From Oscillospiraceae bacterium (lineage in GTDB: Bacteria > Bacillota > Clostridia > Oscillospirales > Ruminococcaceae): 8,022 nt of DNA. The notes beneath the pieces are model-generated. The model did not search any database and had not been told where the DNA came from. It was given only the letters and a program-made list of their open reading frames with translations. The DNA lies in NCBI GenBank assembly GCA_003453215.1, contig DMMB01000051.1:1-8022 (forward strand). The letters run 5' to 3'. Shown here one piece after another: positions 1 to 5,517 of the stretch (positions are counted from its first letter, which is position 1; each line of letters opens with the position of its first letter). The position numbers were made by a program, and so were the translations under genes.

Positions 1-261
1 CTGGAGTGCCTGCAGCAGCCGCTGTTCCTGGAATATCGTAAGGGCCAGCCCTTCAATGGCAACCACCTGCGGCCCTGCCCCATGCTGGAAAACCCCGACC
101 TGCTGCCGGAAATGGTGAAGCGCAGCGGTGCTCATTCCACCGACCTGGAGGCACCGGAAAGCGCCGAGCACCTGTGCGAGAAGTGCGAGGCTTATGCCGC
201 CTGCTGGCAGCCCACCGCCGAAAAGCTGTGGGACGAGGAGCATCCGCAGGAAGCAAAATAA
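1..261 (+). CDS. Radical SAM protein, C-terminal fragment (gene cut by window edge)
   Basis: Frame 1 is open from the window edge to TAA at 259-261, giving the last 86 residues of a larger protein. Cysteines are arranged as in the C-terminal cluster-binding part of some clostridial radical SAM enzymes. There is a Cys in an LRPCPMLENP segment (residue 26 of the fragment), then C59-x2-C62-x5-C68 in LCEKCEAYAAC, followed by a WQP..EKLW tail. I recognise this tail from Firmicute proteins annotated only as radical SAM proteins of unknown substrate. The catalytic CxxxCxxC motif would lie upstream and cannot be seen. The extra cysteines probably hold an auxiliary Fe-S cluster (inference). The gene is followed after about 45 bases by a strong terminator, so it is the last gene of its transcript. 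Family assignment is fairly likely; the substrate is unknown. Confidence 0.7.
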   Translation: MECLQQPLFLEYRKGQPFNGNHLRPCPMLENPDLLPEMVKRSGAHSTDLEAPESAEHLCEKCEAYAACWQPTAEKLWDEEHPQEAK

Positions 262-306
262 ACCGCGGCAGTGGTTTTGAATTAGAATTTTAAAAGACCT
301 GCCGAT

Positions 307-352
307 AAAAAGCGTAAAAAGGGAACCCATGGGGGTTCCCTTTTCGCTTTTT
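307..352. terminator. Two-way intrinsic terminator between convergent genes
   Basis: GGGAACCC (321-328) pairs with GGGTTCCC (333-340) around a four-base loop. The stem continues as AAAA/TTTT, then GCG/CGC and AAAAA/TTTTT with a two-base bulge at 315-316. A-runs on the left and T-runs on the right let it stop transcripts from both sides: the radical SAM gene (+) and the LysR gene (-), whose stop codon is 35 bases away. Confidence 0.9.
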
Positions 353-386
353 ATAAAGCCCGGTGGAGTACGGTTCATTCGGATTT

Positions 387-1298
387 TTACCGTCCAAAGG
401 GGGCTGCCTGCCGCAGCGCTTCGGCAAACGGCTGCAGCGCCGGATTGGCGGTATCGGCGCGCCAGGCGGCAATGACCTCCTCTTTTTCGGCGCGGCCGGT
501 TAGGGGGATAAATACCAGGTTTTCCGCCGGGAAAAATTTTCGTGCGGAATAATCCGGCAGAATGGAGACCCCCTCTTCAGCGGCCACCATCATCAGGATG
601 CTTTCAATATCGGAGGAACAAAACAGAATATTGGGGCGATAGCCGGCCTCCTTGTACAGGTTCATAAAGAAGGCATCGCCATAGGAATCCAGCGTTTCGG
701 CCGGGGACATATAGATAATCGGCTCCCCACGCAGCTCCCGGCGGGTGAGGCGTACCCGCTGGGCCAGCGGGTGGCCAGCGTACAGCGCTGCAACCAGTCC
801 CACTTCTTCGGCCAATAGCCAATCCACCCGTTCATCCTGTTTGAGGTTGGTGCTATCCCAGGTCAGGATAAGATCGAACTGATTGTTAAGCAGGCCGGCA
901 GCCAACTGATCGGTGGTGCCGCGATAAAAGGTAATGAGCAGATTGGTGTGCTGCTGATGAAACTGCCGCAAAAAATCGGTAAAGCCGCTTTGCTCGTAGC
1001 CCTTCAGGTAGCCGATGCGCAGATTGCCGGTCAGCCCAGTGGCCGCCCCATGGGCCCGGTCGATGGCATGATCCATGCGTTCCAATATGGCTTTGGCTTC
1101 GGTTAAAAAGGCCTTGCCGGCCGGAGTAAGCGAAACCGGCCGGGTGCTGCGATCAAAAAGCGGGCAGCCCAGCATTTCCTCCAATAGATGAATTTGCTGG
1201 GTAACCGCCGTTTGAGAGATAAAAAACTGATCGGCGGCTTTGGTAAAACTGCGGCTTTCCGCCGCCGCAACAAAGTAACGCAGTTGATTGCGGTTCAT
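387..1298 (-). CDS. LysR-family transcriptional regulator
   Basis: This is a 303-residue protein, the usual length for the LysR family. The N-terminus (MNRNQLRYFVAAAESRSFTK, then AADQFFISQTAVTQQI and LLEEMLG.PLFDR) is the typical winged helix-turn-helix, residues 1 to about 60, with the recognition helix around residues 28-40. A linker helix follows, and residues from about 90 to 297 form the two-lobed periplasmic-binding-protein-like effector domain. The ATG at 1296-1298 has a GGAGGG ribosome binding site a few bases upstream. The gene is divergent from the NSS transporter, with a 126-base gap holding both promoters and a LysR-type dyad. By family precedent it most likely controls that transporter and represses itself in response to a small molecule, perhaps the transported amino acid. 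The effector cannot be read from sequence. Family call is near certain; the target is inference. Confidence 0.95.
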   Translation of the reverse strand: MNRNQLRYFVAAAESRSFTKAADQFFISQTAVTQQIHLLEEMLGCPLFDRSTRPVSLTPAGKAFLTEAKAILERMDHAIDRAHGAATGLTGNLRIGYLKGYEQSGFTDFLRQFHQQHTNLLITFYRGTTDQLAAGLLNNQFDLILTWDSTNLKQDERVDWLLAEEVGLVAALYAGHPLAQRVRLTRRELRGEPIIYMSPAETLDSYGDAFFMNLYKEAGYRPNILFCSSDIESILMMVAAEEGVSILPDYSARKFFPAENLVFIPLTGRAEKEEVIAAWRADTANPALQPFAEALRQAAPFGR

Positions 1299-1319
1299 AG
1301 GCCCTCCAGGAATTGCATC

Positions 1320-1334
1320 ATAACTTTTTCTTAT
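1320..1334. promoter_or_regulatory. Candidate LysR-type regulator binding site, ATAA-N7-TTAT
   Basis: The dyad ATAA (1320-1323), seven bases, TTAT (1331-1334) matches the dyad form known for the LysR-family regulator CcpC and fits the general spaced-dyad rule of the family. Its centre (1327) is about 64 bases upstream of the predicted transporter start (~1391), the classic position of the primary LysR-type site. It also lies directly downstream of the regulator's own -10 box, which fits autorepression. Binding is inferred from position and symmetry. Confidence 0.55.
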
Positions 1335-1362
1335 ATTATAATGTCGAAATGAGCCTTGTCAA
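1335..1362 (-). promoter_or_regulatory. Promoter of the LysR regulator gene
   Basis: Reading the minus strand, TTGACA (1362-1357), a 16-base spacer and TATAAT (1340-1335) form a consensus sigma-A promoter. Transcription would start near 1328, leaving a leader of about 30 bases before the ATG. The -35 box overlaps the -35 box of the transporter promoter on the other strand. Confidence 0.8.
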
Positions 1363-1384
1363 GCCTTCTGCTTTGCCCTATAAT
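1356..1384 (+). promoter_or_regulatory. Promoter of the NSS transporter gene
   Basis: TTGTCA (1356-1361), a 17-base spacer and TATAAT (1379-1384) form a near-consensus sigma-A promoter, with a start near 1391. This settles the start of the downstream gene. An in-frame TTG at 1356 is the -35 box itself and cannot be the start codon, while the ATG at 1425 lies downstream of the transcription start. Confidence 0.85.
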
Positions 1385-1424
1385 AAGAATACTTTTTGAA
1401 ATGTGTGGAAATGAGGAGTATTTT

Positions 1425-2780
1425 ATGCAAAGAGAGAATTTCCGTTCCCGATTGGGCTTTTTGCTGGTCAGCGCAGGCTGTGCCATCGGCATCGGCAATG
1501 TGTGGCGCTTCCCCTATGTGACCGGGCAGTACGGCGGCGGGTACTTTGTGCTGTTTTATCTCATCTGCCTGGTTATTATGGGTATTCCGGTGATGACCAT
1601 GGAACTGGCGGTGGGCCGCGCCAGCCGCAAGAGCGCGGTACAGGCCTATCAAACACTGGAAAAGCCGGGCCAGAAGTGGCACATTCACGGCTGGTTCTGC
1701 ATGATAGGCTGCTGCCTGCTGATGATGTACTACACGACGGTAACCGGCTGGATGGTAGACTATTTCTATAAATTCCTGACGGGCGCTTTTTCGGTGGGAA
1801 TGAGCACCGAAGAAGTGAGCGGTGTCTTTGGCCAGATGCTTTCTTCCCCCGGGGAAATGACGATTTTTATGGTCATTGTTGTTATTGTGGGCTTTTTGGT
1901 TTGCAGCTTTGGCGTACAGAAAGGACTGGAGCGCATTACCAAGGTGATGATGCTTGCCCTGCTGGCGCTCATTCTGGTGCTGGCGGTCCACAGCCTGCTG
2001 CTGCCCGGGGCGGCAGAGGGCATGAAGTTCTACCTGCTGCCTTCGGCCGAGAGCATCCGCACAAACGGCCTGGGGGATACCATTACCGCCGCGATGAACC
2101 AGGCGTTCTTTACCCTTAGCCTGGGCATTGCTGCTATGGAGATCTTTGGCAGCTATATGAGCCGGGAACACACCCTGGCTGGTGAGGCGACCCGAATTTG
2201 TGCACTGGATACCTTTGTGGCGCTGATGGCCGGCGTCATCATTTTCCCGGCCTGCTTCTCCTACGGCATTCAGCCCGATGATGGTTCTTCGCTGATCTTT
2301 AAGACGCTGCCCAATGTATTTGTAAATATGGAGGGCGGCCGCCTGTGGGGAACGCTGTTCTTCCTGTTCATGACCTTTGCCAGTTTTTCCACCGTACTGG
2401 CTGTGTTCGAAAATCTGCTGGCATTTGCAGTGGATACCTTCGGTATCAGCCGCAAGAAGGCTTCGCTTATCGGCTGTCTGGCCATTCTGGTGCTCAGTAT
2501 GCCCTGTGTCCTTGGTTTCAATCTTTGGGGCAATCTGCAGCTGATTGGCGGCCGCGGGGTGCTGGATACCGAAGATTTCCTGGTAAGCAATCTGCTGCTG
2601 CCCATCGGTTCTCTGGTTTACCTGCTGTTCTGTGTCAGCCGTTGGGGCTGGGGCTTTGATAATTACCTGGCGGAGGCCAATGCCGGCACCGGCCCTAAGC
2701 TGCCCCGCTGGCTGCGTCCCTATTTCCGCTATGTATTGCCGCTGCTTATCGTCATTATTTTGGTGCAGGGGCTTCTCTAA
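1425..2780 (+). CDS. Sodium-dependent amino-acid transporter, NSS (LeuT/SLC6) family
   Basis: A 451-residue membrane protein that probably imports an amino acid together with Na+. Start: ATG at 1425 with GAGGAG (1413-1418) six bases upstream; longer in-frame starts fall in the promoter. The family signature SAGCAIGIGNVWRFPY (16-31) forms the broken helix 1, followed by GGGYFVLFY and the MELAVGR motif. Y103 in helix 3 matches the substrate-gating Tyr108 of LeuT. FFTLSLG (228-234) is the unwound helix 6 with the Thr and Ser of the substrate and Na1 sites. D262 sits at a Na1-site position in helix 7, where several bacterial members have Asp. S322/T323 match the Na2-site Thr/Ser pair. LeuT Asn21 is replaced by C19. 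The protein ends after about 11 helices, typical of Tyt1/MhsT-like bacterial members and lacking helix 12. The likely substrate is a hydrophobic or aromatic amino acid (inference). It is probably controlled by the divergent LysR regulator. Confidence 0.95.
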   Translation: MQRENFRSRLGFLLVSAGCAIGIGNVWRFPYVTGQYGGGYFVLFYLICLVIMGIPVMTMELAVGRASRKSAVQAYQTLEKPGQKWHIHGWFCMIGCCLLMMYYTTVTGWMVDYFYKFLTGAFSVGMSTEEVSGVFGQMLSSPGEMTIFMVIVVIVGFLVCSFGVQKGLERITKVMMLALLALILVLAVHSLLLPGAAEGMKFYLLPSAESIRTNGLGDTITAAMNQAFFTLSLGIAAMEIFGSYMSREHTLAGEATRICALDTFVALMAGVIIFPACFSYGIQPDDGSSLIFKTLPNVFVNMEGGRLWGTLFFLFMTFASFSTVLAVFENLLAFAVDTFGISRKKASLIGCLAILVLSMPCVLGFNLWGNLQLIGGRGVLDTEDFLVSNLLLPIGSLVYLLFCVSRWGWGFDNYLAEANAGTGPKLPRWLRPYFRYVLPLLIVIILVQGLL

Positions 2781-2796
2781 AATCCATTTGGTCGAT

Positions 2797-2828
2797 AAAG
2801 AGCCGTCCGGGAATCGGGCGGCTCTTTT
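2797..2828 (+). terminator. Terminator of the NSS transporter gene
   Basis: AAAGAGCCG (2797-2805) pairs with CGGCTCTTT (2819-2827). The stem continues inward through T·G and CCG/CGG to a five-base loop, giving about 13 pairs. It begins 16 bases after the stop codon. The T-run is short (TTTT). Confidence 0.8.
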
Positions 2829-2956
2829 GCCGGAAAAAGCCAAAACTGCGGCGCTTGTTCCATATAAACAGACAATTTGTCCCTGTCCGATGGGGAATGA
2901 ATGGATTTTGGATAGAATAATAGCAAAATGCCTTCTGTCTTGCGGAATTTCTTCGA

Positions 2957-2985
2957 TTGCCCGCCTTTAGGGAGTATGCTAAAAT
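2957..2985 (+). promoter_or_regulatory. Candidate promoter for an unassigned RNA
   Basis: TTGCCC (2957-2962), a 17-base spacer and TAAAAT (2980-2985) are preceded by TG plus one base, an extended -10 element. The predicted start is near 2992. No terminator-free path leads to a same-strand gene downstream, since the next gene is convergent. The promoter therefore appears to serve the structured stretch that follows. Confidence 0.6.
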
Positions 2986-2991
2986 AATACA

Positions 2992-3190
2992 GATGGAAGA
3001 TGGGGAAGAACGACTGGGCAAATGTCAGCTCCCCGGAACCTTATAAGGGGCATCGCTTTTGCGCAGCGGGGCCCCTTTAAAAAATCCATTTCCTTGAGGA
3101 ACTGGTAAATGGATTTGGGAGAAAACATTAGAGTGCGAAAACGGCAGAAATTTTCCTTGCGGGGAACTTTCTGCCGTTTTTGCTTTTGCA
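2992..3190 (+). ncRNA. Candidate structured RNA of about 200 nt, class not recognised
   Basis: Between the promoter at 2957-2985 and a strong terminator there are four stem-loops in a row. Stem 1 is GGGGA (3002-3006) with TCCCC (3030-3034). Stem 2 is AAGGGGC (3045-3051) with GCCCCTT (3071-3077), plus an inner CGCT/AGCG. Stem 3 is AAATCCATTT (3082-3091) with AAATGGATTT (3107-3116). Stem 4 is the terminator. I compared it by eye with SRP RNA, 6S RNA, tmRNA and common riboswitches (c-di-GMP, THF, ZTP, guanidine, fluoride, SAM) and saw no match. Alternative: a decayed 5' leader of a lost gene, because GAGGA plus ATG at 3109 could start a short reading frame. Existence of a transcript is inference. 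Confidence 0.45.
3135..3190 (+). terminator. Strong terminator ending the candidate RNA
   Basis: A 16-base arm at 3135-3150, centred on AAAACGGCAGAAA, pairs with TTTCTGCCGTTTT and flanking bases at 3168-3183. There is further weak pairing (TTTCC/GGGAA) inside the 17-base loop. A TTTTTGCTTTT run follows. The A-run on the left arm may also let it back up the kdpE-side terminator on the minus strand. Confidence 0.8.
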
Positions 3191-3210
3191 GTATCTATGT
3201 GGGGATACCA

Positions 3211-3244
3211 AAAGGAGCGACTGTCCACGGACAGCCGCTCTTTT
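3211..3244. terminator. Terminator downstream of the response regulator gene
   Basis: AAAGGAGCG (3211-3219) pairs with CGCTCTTTT on the right. After one A·C mismatch, CTGTC pairs with GACAG around a CACG loop. It lies 13 bases beyond the regulator stop codon on the minus strand and can also work on the plus strand, where the T-run is TTTT. Confidence 0.75.
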
Positions 3245-3257
3245 CGCTTGTTTTTGA

Positions 3258-3992
3258 TTATTCTCCATCGGGAGGATCGGGGATGTCACCTTCCGCCAGA
3301 CGGTAGCCAACCCCGACTTCGGTAAAGAGGTAACGGGGTTCTTCCGGGTTTGGTTCCAGCTTGCGGCGGAGATTGGCCATATGAACCCGCAGCAGCTTGT
3401 TATCCCGCGGATTGGCCGCCGGGCCCCACAGCTCCCGCAGCATTTGCTGATAGGTGAGCACTCGCCCGGCATAACGGCCCAGCAGCGCCAGGATTTTAAA
3501 TTCGCTGGGGGTCAGGCCGGCATCTTCTCCATTCAGGTAGGCGCGGTGTTTATTGTAATCAATGGTCAAATCGCCTACCACATACTGGCCTTCGGTCAGT
3601 TCCTCGCCGCCGCAGGCTTTGCGGGTGGTGTGGCGCAGGGCAGTGCGAATTCGCGCCAGCAGTTCCACCGTACCAAAGGGTTTGGTCAGGTAGTCATCGG
3701 CGCCCAGATCCAAAGCGCCGGCTTTGTCCTCTTCGGTCATGCGGGCGGAAACCACAATGATGGGAACGCTGCTCCACTTGCGGATGCTCTGAATAATGCT
3801 GATGCCATCCATATCCGGAAGTCCCAGATCCAAAAGAACGCAATCGGGGCAGTGGGAGGCGATGAGGGCCAGCGCCGAACGGCCATCGCCTACGGCAACG
3901 GTATCGTAACCCGCAGCGGCCAGGGTACTTTGCAGGTACCGGCAGATGCCGGCATCGTCTTCTACAATCATGATTTTATCACAGTGTTTCAT
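3258..3992 (-). CDS. kdpE: KdpE-like response regulator (OmpR/PhoB family)
   Basis: A 244-residue DNA-binding response regulator. The receiver domain (about 6-120) has the acidic pair E11-D12-D13, the phospho-acceptor D55 in VLLDLGLPD, the switch serine S82 in VVSAR and K104 in LTKPFG. The winged-helix effector domain (about 130-232) ends with RVHMANLRRKLE, a TE.GVGYRL segment and P-rich linkers typical of KdpE, which in other bacteria activates the high-affinity potassium pump operon. The ATG overlaps the kinase stop codon as ATGA, with AGGAGG at 4000-4005 seven bases upstream inside the kinase gene, so translation is coupled. No kdpFABC, trk or ktr gene is in this window, so the target is unknown. 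KdpE-like membership is well supported; a potassium role is inference. Confidence 0.85.
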   Translation of the reverse strand: MKHCDKIMIVEDDAGICRYLQSTLAAAGYDTVAVGDGRSALALIASHCPDCVLLDLGLPDMDGISIIQSIRKWSSVPIIVVSARMTEEDKAGALDLGADDYLTKPFGTVELLARIRTALRHTTRKACGGEELTEGQYVVGDLTIDYNKHRAYLNGEDAGLTPSEFKILALLGRYAGRVLTYQQMLRELWGPAANPRDNKLLRVHMANLRRKLEPNPEEPRYLFTEVGVGYRLAEGDIPDPPDGE

Positions 3993-5059
3993 GCTTCGGC
4001 CTCCTCATCTTCTTTCCCGGCCGGCAGCCACAGGCATACCCTGGCGCCTCCCTCCGGGCAGTTTTCGGCAGTCATACGGCCGCCGTGTGCTTTTATAATC
4101 GCGCTGCAGAGCGTTAAACCCAGTCCCAGTCCGCGCCGTCCATCGGCGCAGGAACGCGGCTGCGGCAGCAATTTTCGGTCGAAAAGCTGCGGCAGCAGTT
4201 CCGGGGGAAACCCGGCGCCGTTATCTTCCACCGCGATCATAATCTGTTCCTCCTGCCGGGTAATTTCGACCCGGATAGCAGTGGCGCCTTCGGCATGGTT
4301 TACGGCGTTTTCCAGCAAATTCAGGATGACCTGTTCCATCAGGGTAGCATCCATAGGGGCGGTCAGGATTTCCCGGGGCCGGATCACGGTAACGGGCAGG
4401 GCATTGGGATTGCGGCGCAGCTTCATTACCGCGCTATCAACGATTTCCTCCACCACTTCATCGTTGCAGTGCAGGCTTACCCGTTCCCCGGCCATGCGGG
4501 TGACGGAAAGCATATTTTCGGTAATGCGGGTCAGCCAGCGGGTCTCCCGGCGAATTTGCTGCAGCAGGGAACGGCGCTCCTCTTCGGAAAGATCGGGCTG
4601 TTCCAGAAGTAGACTGTTGGCGCCCTCAATAGAGGCCAGCGGGGTACGCAGATCGTGGGAGAGTGCCCGCAGCAAATCGGCCCGCAGCTTTTCACTTTCA
4701 ATTTCGTAGCGCAGCCGTTCACTTTGTTTTACGCGGGTGGTAAGGGTACTGATGACCACCGAAACCACCAGCATTACCATAAAGGTGAGCGGATAGCCCG
4801 CGATGCTCATATCAAAACTCCAAAACGGGTAGGTGAACATATAGTTGACGCAGAACACCCCGATGACGGAGGATGCTACCCCCCAGGCGTAACCATCGGT
4901 TACCAGAGCCACAAGGGCAACCGCCAGTACAAAGATGAGAACCGCAAAGGGATTGTTATCATTGTGCGCCTGTGAGAGTATGATGCAGATGACAATAGCG
5001 GCACCCAAAAGCAGCAGGGTCCACAGCAGATCGTGCCAGAATGTTTTTTTCTGTTCCAT
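3989..5059 (-). CDS. Short KdpD-like sensor histidine kinase (lacks the KdpD N-terminal and Usp domains)
   Basis: A 356-residue kinase starting at the ATG at 5057-5059, with AGAGGTGA upstream at somewhat long spacing. An in-frame GTG at 5087-5089 is rejected because it coincides with the predicted transcription start. Residues about 10-108 form membrane segments of the DUF4118 type found in KdpD, including VLIFVLAVALVALVTDGYAWG and an NYMFTYPFWSF loop. A coiled linker leads to the HisKA domain with phospho-acceptor H135 in LSHDLRTPLASI, and an ATPase domain with the N box (N247-LLENAVNHA), DNGAG and RRGLGLGL. Full-length KdpD is about 900 residues and carries a KdpD ATP-binding domain and a Usp domain before the membrane part; both are absent. 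Short forms like this are known in Firmicutes. It should phosphorylate the regulator encoded just downstream. The signal is unknown. Confidence 0.85.
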   Translation of the reverse strand: MEQKKTFWHDLLWTLLLLGAAIVICIILSQAHNDNNPFAVLIFVLAVALVALVTDGYAWGVASSVIGVFCVNYMFTYPFWSFDMSIAGYPLTFMVMLVVSVVISTLTTRVKQSERLRYEIESEKLRADLLRALSHDLRTPLASIEGANSLLLEQPDLSEEERRSLLQQIRRETRWLTRITENMLSVTRMAGERVSLHCNDEVVEEIVDSAVMKLRRNPNALPVTVIRPREILTAPMDATLMEQVILNLLENAVNHAEGATAIRVEITRQEEQIMIAVEDNGAGFPPELLPQLFDRKLLPQPRSCADGRRGLGLGLTLCSAIIKAHGGRMTAENCPEGGARVCLWLPAGKEDEEAEA

Positions 5060-5095
5060 TGTATGGGGTTCACCTCTTTTTTTTAGCACAAGCCT

Positions 5096-5124
5096 ATTAT
5101 AGCATATGCGGCAGAGACAACAAA
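5096..5124 (-). promoter_or_regulatory. Promoter of the kinase/regulator operon
   Basis: On the minus strand TATAAT (5101-5096) is preceded by TG and one base, an extended -10 element. A weak -35 (TTTGTT, 5124-5119) lies 17 bases upstream. The start would be near 5089, which supports the ATG at 5059 as the kinase start. Confidence 0.7.
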
Positions 5125-5133
5125 ATTAATAAT

Positions 5134-5179
5134 TCGCTAATGTTCGCGGAGGAAGGGAATCTTTCCGAAAAATTAGCGA
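5134..5179. promoter_or_regulatory. Inverted repeat between divergent promoters (candidate operator)
   Basis: TCGCTAAT (5134-5141) and ATTAGCGA (5172-5179) are perfect inverted copies separated by 30 bases. Those bases contain a smaller hairpin, GGAAGG/CTTTCC around GAAT. The right arm covers the place where the -35 box of the downstream small gene should be, and the left arm lies upstream of the kinase promoter. A shared regulator site, possibly for the response regulator itself, is a hypothesis. Confidence 0.4.
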
Positions 5180-5189
5180 TGGAGAACCG

Positions 5190-5195
5190 TATAAT
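5190..5195 (+). promoter_or_regulatory. -10 box of the 48-residue membrane protein gene
   Basis: This is a perfect TATAAT without a recognisable -35 box at 16-18 bases and without a TG extension. That fits a promoter needing an activator at the inverted repeat just upstream. The predicted start is near 5202. Confidence 0.45.
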
Positions 5196-5207
5196 GGAGC
5201 AAAAGAA

Positions 5208-5223
5208 AAAACCGAAAGGTTTT
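5208..5223 (+). other. 5' leader hairpin with GAAA tetraloop
   Basis: AAAACC (5208-5213), loop GAAA and GGTTTT (5218-5223) form a perfect six-pair stem with a stable GNRA loop. It lies five bases before the AGGAGG of the small gene. It could protect the 5' end or tune translation; function is not shown by sequence. Confidence 0.5.
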
Positions 5224-5242
5224 GTATCAGGAGGATTATATT

Positions 5243-5389
5243 ATGCATACCAAAGCGTATCTGGAAGCCCGCAAAGAGTTTGTCAACTGCATTGTACTCA
5301 GCCCCATCTGTATTTTTGTTTCGCTGATTATTGCCTTTACCGAATGGCTGCCCATTATGCGTGCAGAGAAAAATAAGGTAGAAGCGTAA
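5243..5389 (+). CDS. Small single-pass membrane protein, 48 residues, unknown function
   Basis: The ATG at 5243 follows a perfect AGGAGG (5229-5234) at eight bases, and the frame closes at TAA (5387-5389), followed by a strong terminator. The translation starts MHTKAYLEARKEF, a charged amphipathic stretch. A single hydrophobic helix follows at about residues 15-39 (VNCIVLSPICIFVSLIIAF, then TEWLPIM), and the tail is charged (RAEKNKVEA). The complete set of -10 box, ribosome binding site and terminator makes it a real gene rather than a chance frame. I do not recognise the family; it is not like KdpF. It is divergent from the short KdpD-like kinase and shares its control region. A small membrane partner or regulator of that kinase is one possibility (hypothesis); a toxin-like peptide or transporter subunit cannot be excluded. 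Confidence 0.7.
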   Translation: MHTKAYLEARKEFVNCIVLSPICIFVSLIIAFTEWLPIMRAEKNKVEA

Positions 5390-5401
5390 AGCACCACATA
5401 G

Positions 5402-5439
5402 AAAAAACGGCGCAGTTTCTGGTGGCTGCGTCGTTTTTT
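5402..5439. terminator. Terminator of the small membrane protein gene
   Basis: AAAAAACGGCGCAG (5402-5415) pairs over 14 positions, with one G·T, with CTGCGTCGTTTTTT (5426-5439) around a ten-base loop. It starts 12 bases after the stop codon. The A-run on the left makes it usable from the minus strand too. Confidence 0.9.
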
Positions 5440-5460
5440 CATGGTTAAATAAAGGGAAAA

Positions 5461-5474
5461 TGTTTCATGAAACA
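5461..5474. repeat. Perfect 14-base palindrome TGTTTCATGAAACA
   Basis: The sequence equals its own reverse complement. It resembles the ParB site parS (consensus TGTTTCACGTGAAACA) with the central CG missing. It sits between two terminators, outside any gene. The shorter centre argues against normal ParB binding; a site for another dimeric protein is possible. Confidence 0.5.
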
Positions 5475-5504
5475 ATAAATCCCCGCCTTAGGACGGGGAT
5501 TTAT
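5475..5504 (-). terminator. Terminator of the Usp/hydrolase operon
   Basis: ATAAATCCCCG (5475-5485) pairs with CGGGGATTTAT (5494-5504). It extends by CC/GG with a bulged A to a three-base loop. It lies 13 bases downstream of the hydrolase stop codon on the minus strand, with a smaller CCCTT/AAGGG hairpin at 5505-5516 between. The T-run on the minus strand is interrupted (ATTTATTGTTT). Confidence 0.8.
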
Positions 5505-5517
5505 CCCTTTTAAGGGG

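Noticed and set aside
1356..1424. Longer N-terminus for the transporter from a TTG at 1356
   Set aside because: The TTG is the -35 box of the promoter, and the ATG at 1425 has GAGGAG at ideal spacing just before the conserved first helix.
1359..2843. 494-residue open frame on the minus strand opposite the transporter
   Set aside because: It covers the transporter almost exactly, is rich in Gln/His with no domain, and has no ribosome binding site. It is the usual antisense shadow of a codon-biased gene.
2992..3060. Known riboswitch or SRP RNA in the gap before kdpE
   Set aside because: Short matches such as GACTGGGCA and GTCAGCTCCCCGG recall ZTP or SRP motifs, but the remaining conserved parts are absent and no downstream gene follows.
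3381..4709. 442-residue plus-strand frame opposite the kinase and regulator genes
   Set aside because: Both minus-strand genes have clear catalytic motifs, while this frame is low-complexity Ser/Arg/Ala sequence without a start signal.
5060..5089. Ten extra N-terminal residues for the kinase from GTG at 5089
   Set aside because: The GTG coincides with the predicted transcription start and has no good ribosome binding site. The ATG at 5059 has AGAGGTGA upstream.
5461..5474. True parS site
   Set aside because: The central CG of the 16-base consensus is missing, which changes half-site spacing. It is kept only as a parS-like palindrome.
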